Assembly: GCA_033720975.1 (NCBI GenBank)
Contig: JAWWBL010000085.1
Coordinates: 1 to 7,346 of the forward strand
Length of the DNA stretch: 7,346 bases
Reading direction: 5' to 3'
Origin: JAWWBL01 sp033720975
Lineage (GTDB): Bacteria; Actinomycetota; Acidimicrobiia; Spongiisociales; ZC4RG35
Shown: in pieces, positions 6,245 to 7,346 of the stretch
Layout: the number at the start of each line of letters is the position of its first letter
How positions within the stretch are numbered: position 1 is the stretch's first letter
Program-made: the position numbers and the translations under genes
The notes under the pieces: generated by a model
Told to the model about the DNA's origin: nothing
Database searches by the model: none
What the model saw: the letters and a program-made list of their open reading frames with translations, nothing else

Positions 6245-6649
6245 TCAGGTCTTGATCGACGGAGTGAGGTTCCCAGCCGAGTCGATCCAGGTCTCGACCA
6301 TGGACTCGGTTGGCAATCTGTTGACCACTCTCTCGGCGCCGTTCATCCCGATTATCTTGGCCACGAGAGCCGTCGGGTTCCTTCGTCGCAAGTCGCGGAG
6401 CGTGTCTACCCCTGCCGAGACCAGCAGTTCCGCGTACTCAGGTCCCACGCCCTTGACACGCAGCAGGTCGGCGTGATGGACCCAGAGTTGGAGATCCTTG
6501 GGGCTGATGCCGGTCGCCTTGGAGAGCTCTGTGCGGCCACGGCGAGTGGCCGCCTTCTCGATCAGGCCTTTTCCGGTTCGGATACCAAGCTTGCGGAGCT
6601 TGGTGGCTTGCCTGTGATCTATGCCTGCAACCTGGTCGACTCGCGCCAT
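6245..6649 (-). CDS. DUF4332-like helix-hairpin-helix protein
   Basis: This is a 134-residue, mostly helical soluble protein with two helix-hairpin-helix-like units. One runs from about 7 to 32 (VAGIDHRQATKLRKLGIRTGKGLI) and the other from about 64 to 96 (RVKGVGPEYAELLVSAGVDTLRDL and on), with a helical linker containing ISPKDLQLWVHHADLL (48-63). This pattern, including KGVGPEYAELL, is typical of the DUF4332 family, whose helix-hairpin-helix folds resemble non-specific DNA-binding modules of polymerases and helicases. The molecular role is not established. I see no catalytic motif, signal peptide or membrane span. The ATG at 6649 is supported by a purine-rich AGAAGGGA just upstream. The gene follows the MocA-like gene on the same strand after 65 bases, so co-transcription is possible but not compelling. 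Confidence 0.8.
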   Translation of the reverse strand: MARVDQVAGIDHRQATKLRKLGIRTGKGLIEKAATRRGRTELSKATGISPKDLQLWVHHADLLRVKGVGPEYAELLVSAGVDTLRDLRRRNPTALVAKIIGMNGAERVVNRLPTESMVETWIDSAGNLTPSIKT

Positions 6650-6651
6650 CG

Positions 6652-6659
6652 TCCCTTCT
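6652..6659 (-). promoter_or_regulatory. Ribosome binding site of the DUF4332-like gene
   Basis: AGAAGGGA on the minus strand ends two bases before the ATG at 6649, with its AAGG core four bases away. The spacing is a little short, but it is the only purine-rich site near a start here and it supports the 134-residue reading. Confidence 0.5.
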
Positions 6660-6667
6660 CGGCTAAC

Positions 6668-6687
6668 CGGGCTCTAACAGCAGCCCG
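6668..6687 (-). repeat. Short inverted repeat between the MocA-like and DUF4332-like genes
   Basis: CGGGCT and AGCCCG can pair as a six-base-pair stem with an eight-base loop. It lies in the 65-base gap downstream of the MocA-like stop and upstream of the DUF4332-like start. It may be a weak terminator or leader hairpin, or have no function. A TAGAGT hexamer (6693-6688, minus strand) just before it could be a -10 element for the DUF4332-like gene, with no good -35. Confidence 0.3.
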
Positions 6688-6714
6688 ACTCTAGACCAGA
6701 CCCGTCGCCCATGA

Positions 6715-7311
6715 TCAAGCCGGGCTTCGCGGGCGTAGCTCCTCGACGTCAGCCGCGGTGTCGACGTCTCTCGGCGGCTGCTCTGAGAACACGACCTCGT
6801 TCACCCACTCAGGGTGGGCCTGCCACAGCCGCTTACCTCCCTCGTCCCCGTCGAGGCTCATCAAGCGCGGCCAAAGCGACCGGCTGACGACGACCGGGGT
6901 GCCCCGGGTGTACCGGTACTTCGGTATCGACACCAGCTTTCCGGACTTGCGATGGGACTCGAGCAGCTCGGTCACGACCTCGACCGACGAGTCCGGTTGG
7001 TCACCGGTGACCAGCAGCGCCTGCTCACATCTCGAGAGCCGGTGCACAGCGTCGAGACCGACCCGGATCGAAGACGCAATACCCTCTTCCCACTCTGGGT
7101 TCTCGACCACATATGCGTCCCCGAGATCGGTGCCTTCGAGGATCCGCTCCATCTCATGGCCGAGCACAACCCACACTTCGTCCACCGGGAACTCGAAGGT
7201 GCGGCCCACCACGTGACCGAGGAGGTTGGTGTCGCCCCACGGCTCGAGTTGCTTTGGTCGGCCCAAACGACGAGACCCGCCGGCAGCTAGGACGATGGCG
7301 GCTGTGGACAT
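6715..7311 (-). CDS. MocA/MobA-like nucleotidyltransferase (probable molybdenum cofactor cytidylyltransferase)
   Basis: This 198-residue cytoplasmic enzyme of the MobA-like NTP-transferase fold probably transfers CMP or GMP from CTP or GTP to molybdopterin-Mo, making the dinucleotide cofactor of molybdenum hydroxylases such as CO or xanthine dehydrogenases. The N-terminal nucleotide-binding loop is AIVLAAGGSRRLGRPKQL (5-22). Other family motifs are NPEWEEGIASSIRVGL (71-86), VTGDQPD (101-107, with the metal-binding Asp), RGTPVVVSRSLWPRL (136-150), GDEGGKRL (155-162) and DVDTAADVEEL (182-192). Length is normal for MocA. The usual KQLLPW reads KQLEPW here (20-25). No cofactor-using enzyme is visible; one may lie beyond the right edge. 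The ATG at 7311 has no clear ribosome binding site. TAGCCT (7328-7323, minus strand) fits a -10 element and would give a very short leader. MobA-type GMP transfer cannot be excluded. Confidence 0.82.
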   Translation of the reverse strand: MSTAAIVLAAGGSRRLGRPKQLEPWGDTNLLGHVVGRTFEFPVDEVWVVLGHEMERILEGTDLGDAYVVENPEWEEGIASSIRVGLDAVHRLSRCEQALLVTGDQPDSSVEVVTELLESHRKSGKLVSIPKYRYTRGTPVVVSRSLWPRLMSLDGDEGGKRLWQAHPEWVNEVVFSEQPPRDVDTAADVEELRPRSPA

Positions 7312-7346
7312 GGGTTTGAGCGAGGCTAACGAAGGTCAGTTGACGA

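Overview
The window is a compact, high-GC stretch with seven genes and little non-coding DNA. It points to an actinobacterium (Actinomycetota). GlnE carries actinobacterial-style LRPEG and WAEPWE motifs. The M20 amidohydrolase resembles a subfamily common in actinobacteria. A small XRE regulator lies directly upstream of an HbhA-like protein with a Lys/Ala/Pro-rich tail, the same order as Rv0474-Rv0475 of Mycobacterium tuberculosis. Two genes look leaderless, which is common in this phylum. The order cannot be fixed from the sequence; a non-mycobacterial, possibly deep-branching lineage such as Acidimicrobiia is a guess.

Layout. Positions 1-2240 (+) hold the C-terminal three quarters of glnE, the glutamine synthetase adenylyltransferase/adenylyl-removing enzyme. 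After 22 bases comes an M20 metallo-amidohydrolase (2263-3414, +). It runs tail to tail into a type I-beta DAHP synthase (3411-4421, -), and their stop codons overlap by four bases. A 77-base divergent spacer separates the DAHP synthase from a VIT1/CCC1-family membrane transporter (4499-5227, +). A 59-base spacer packed with overlapping inverted repeats leads to the XRE regulator (5287-5652, +) and the HbhA-like gene (5657-6190, +), which are probably translationally coupled. A strong hairpin (6211-6242) separates these from a convergent pair on the minus strand: a MocA/MobA-like nucleotidyltransferase (7311-6715) followed by a DUF4332-like helix-hairpin-helix protein (6649-6245).

Most of the window is metabolic housekeeping: nitrogen control, aromatic amino acid entry, metal transport and molybdenum cofactor chemistry. 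The part most worth attention is the XRE/HbhA-like module with its repeat-rich, apparently leaderless promoter, which suggests an autoregulated operon. There is no sign of phage genes, transposases, CRISPR, rRNA or tRNA. No stretch longer than 300 bases lacks a gene.
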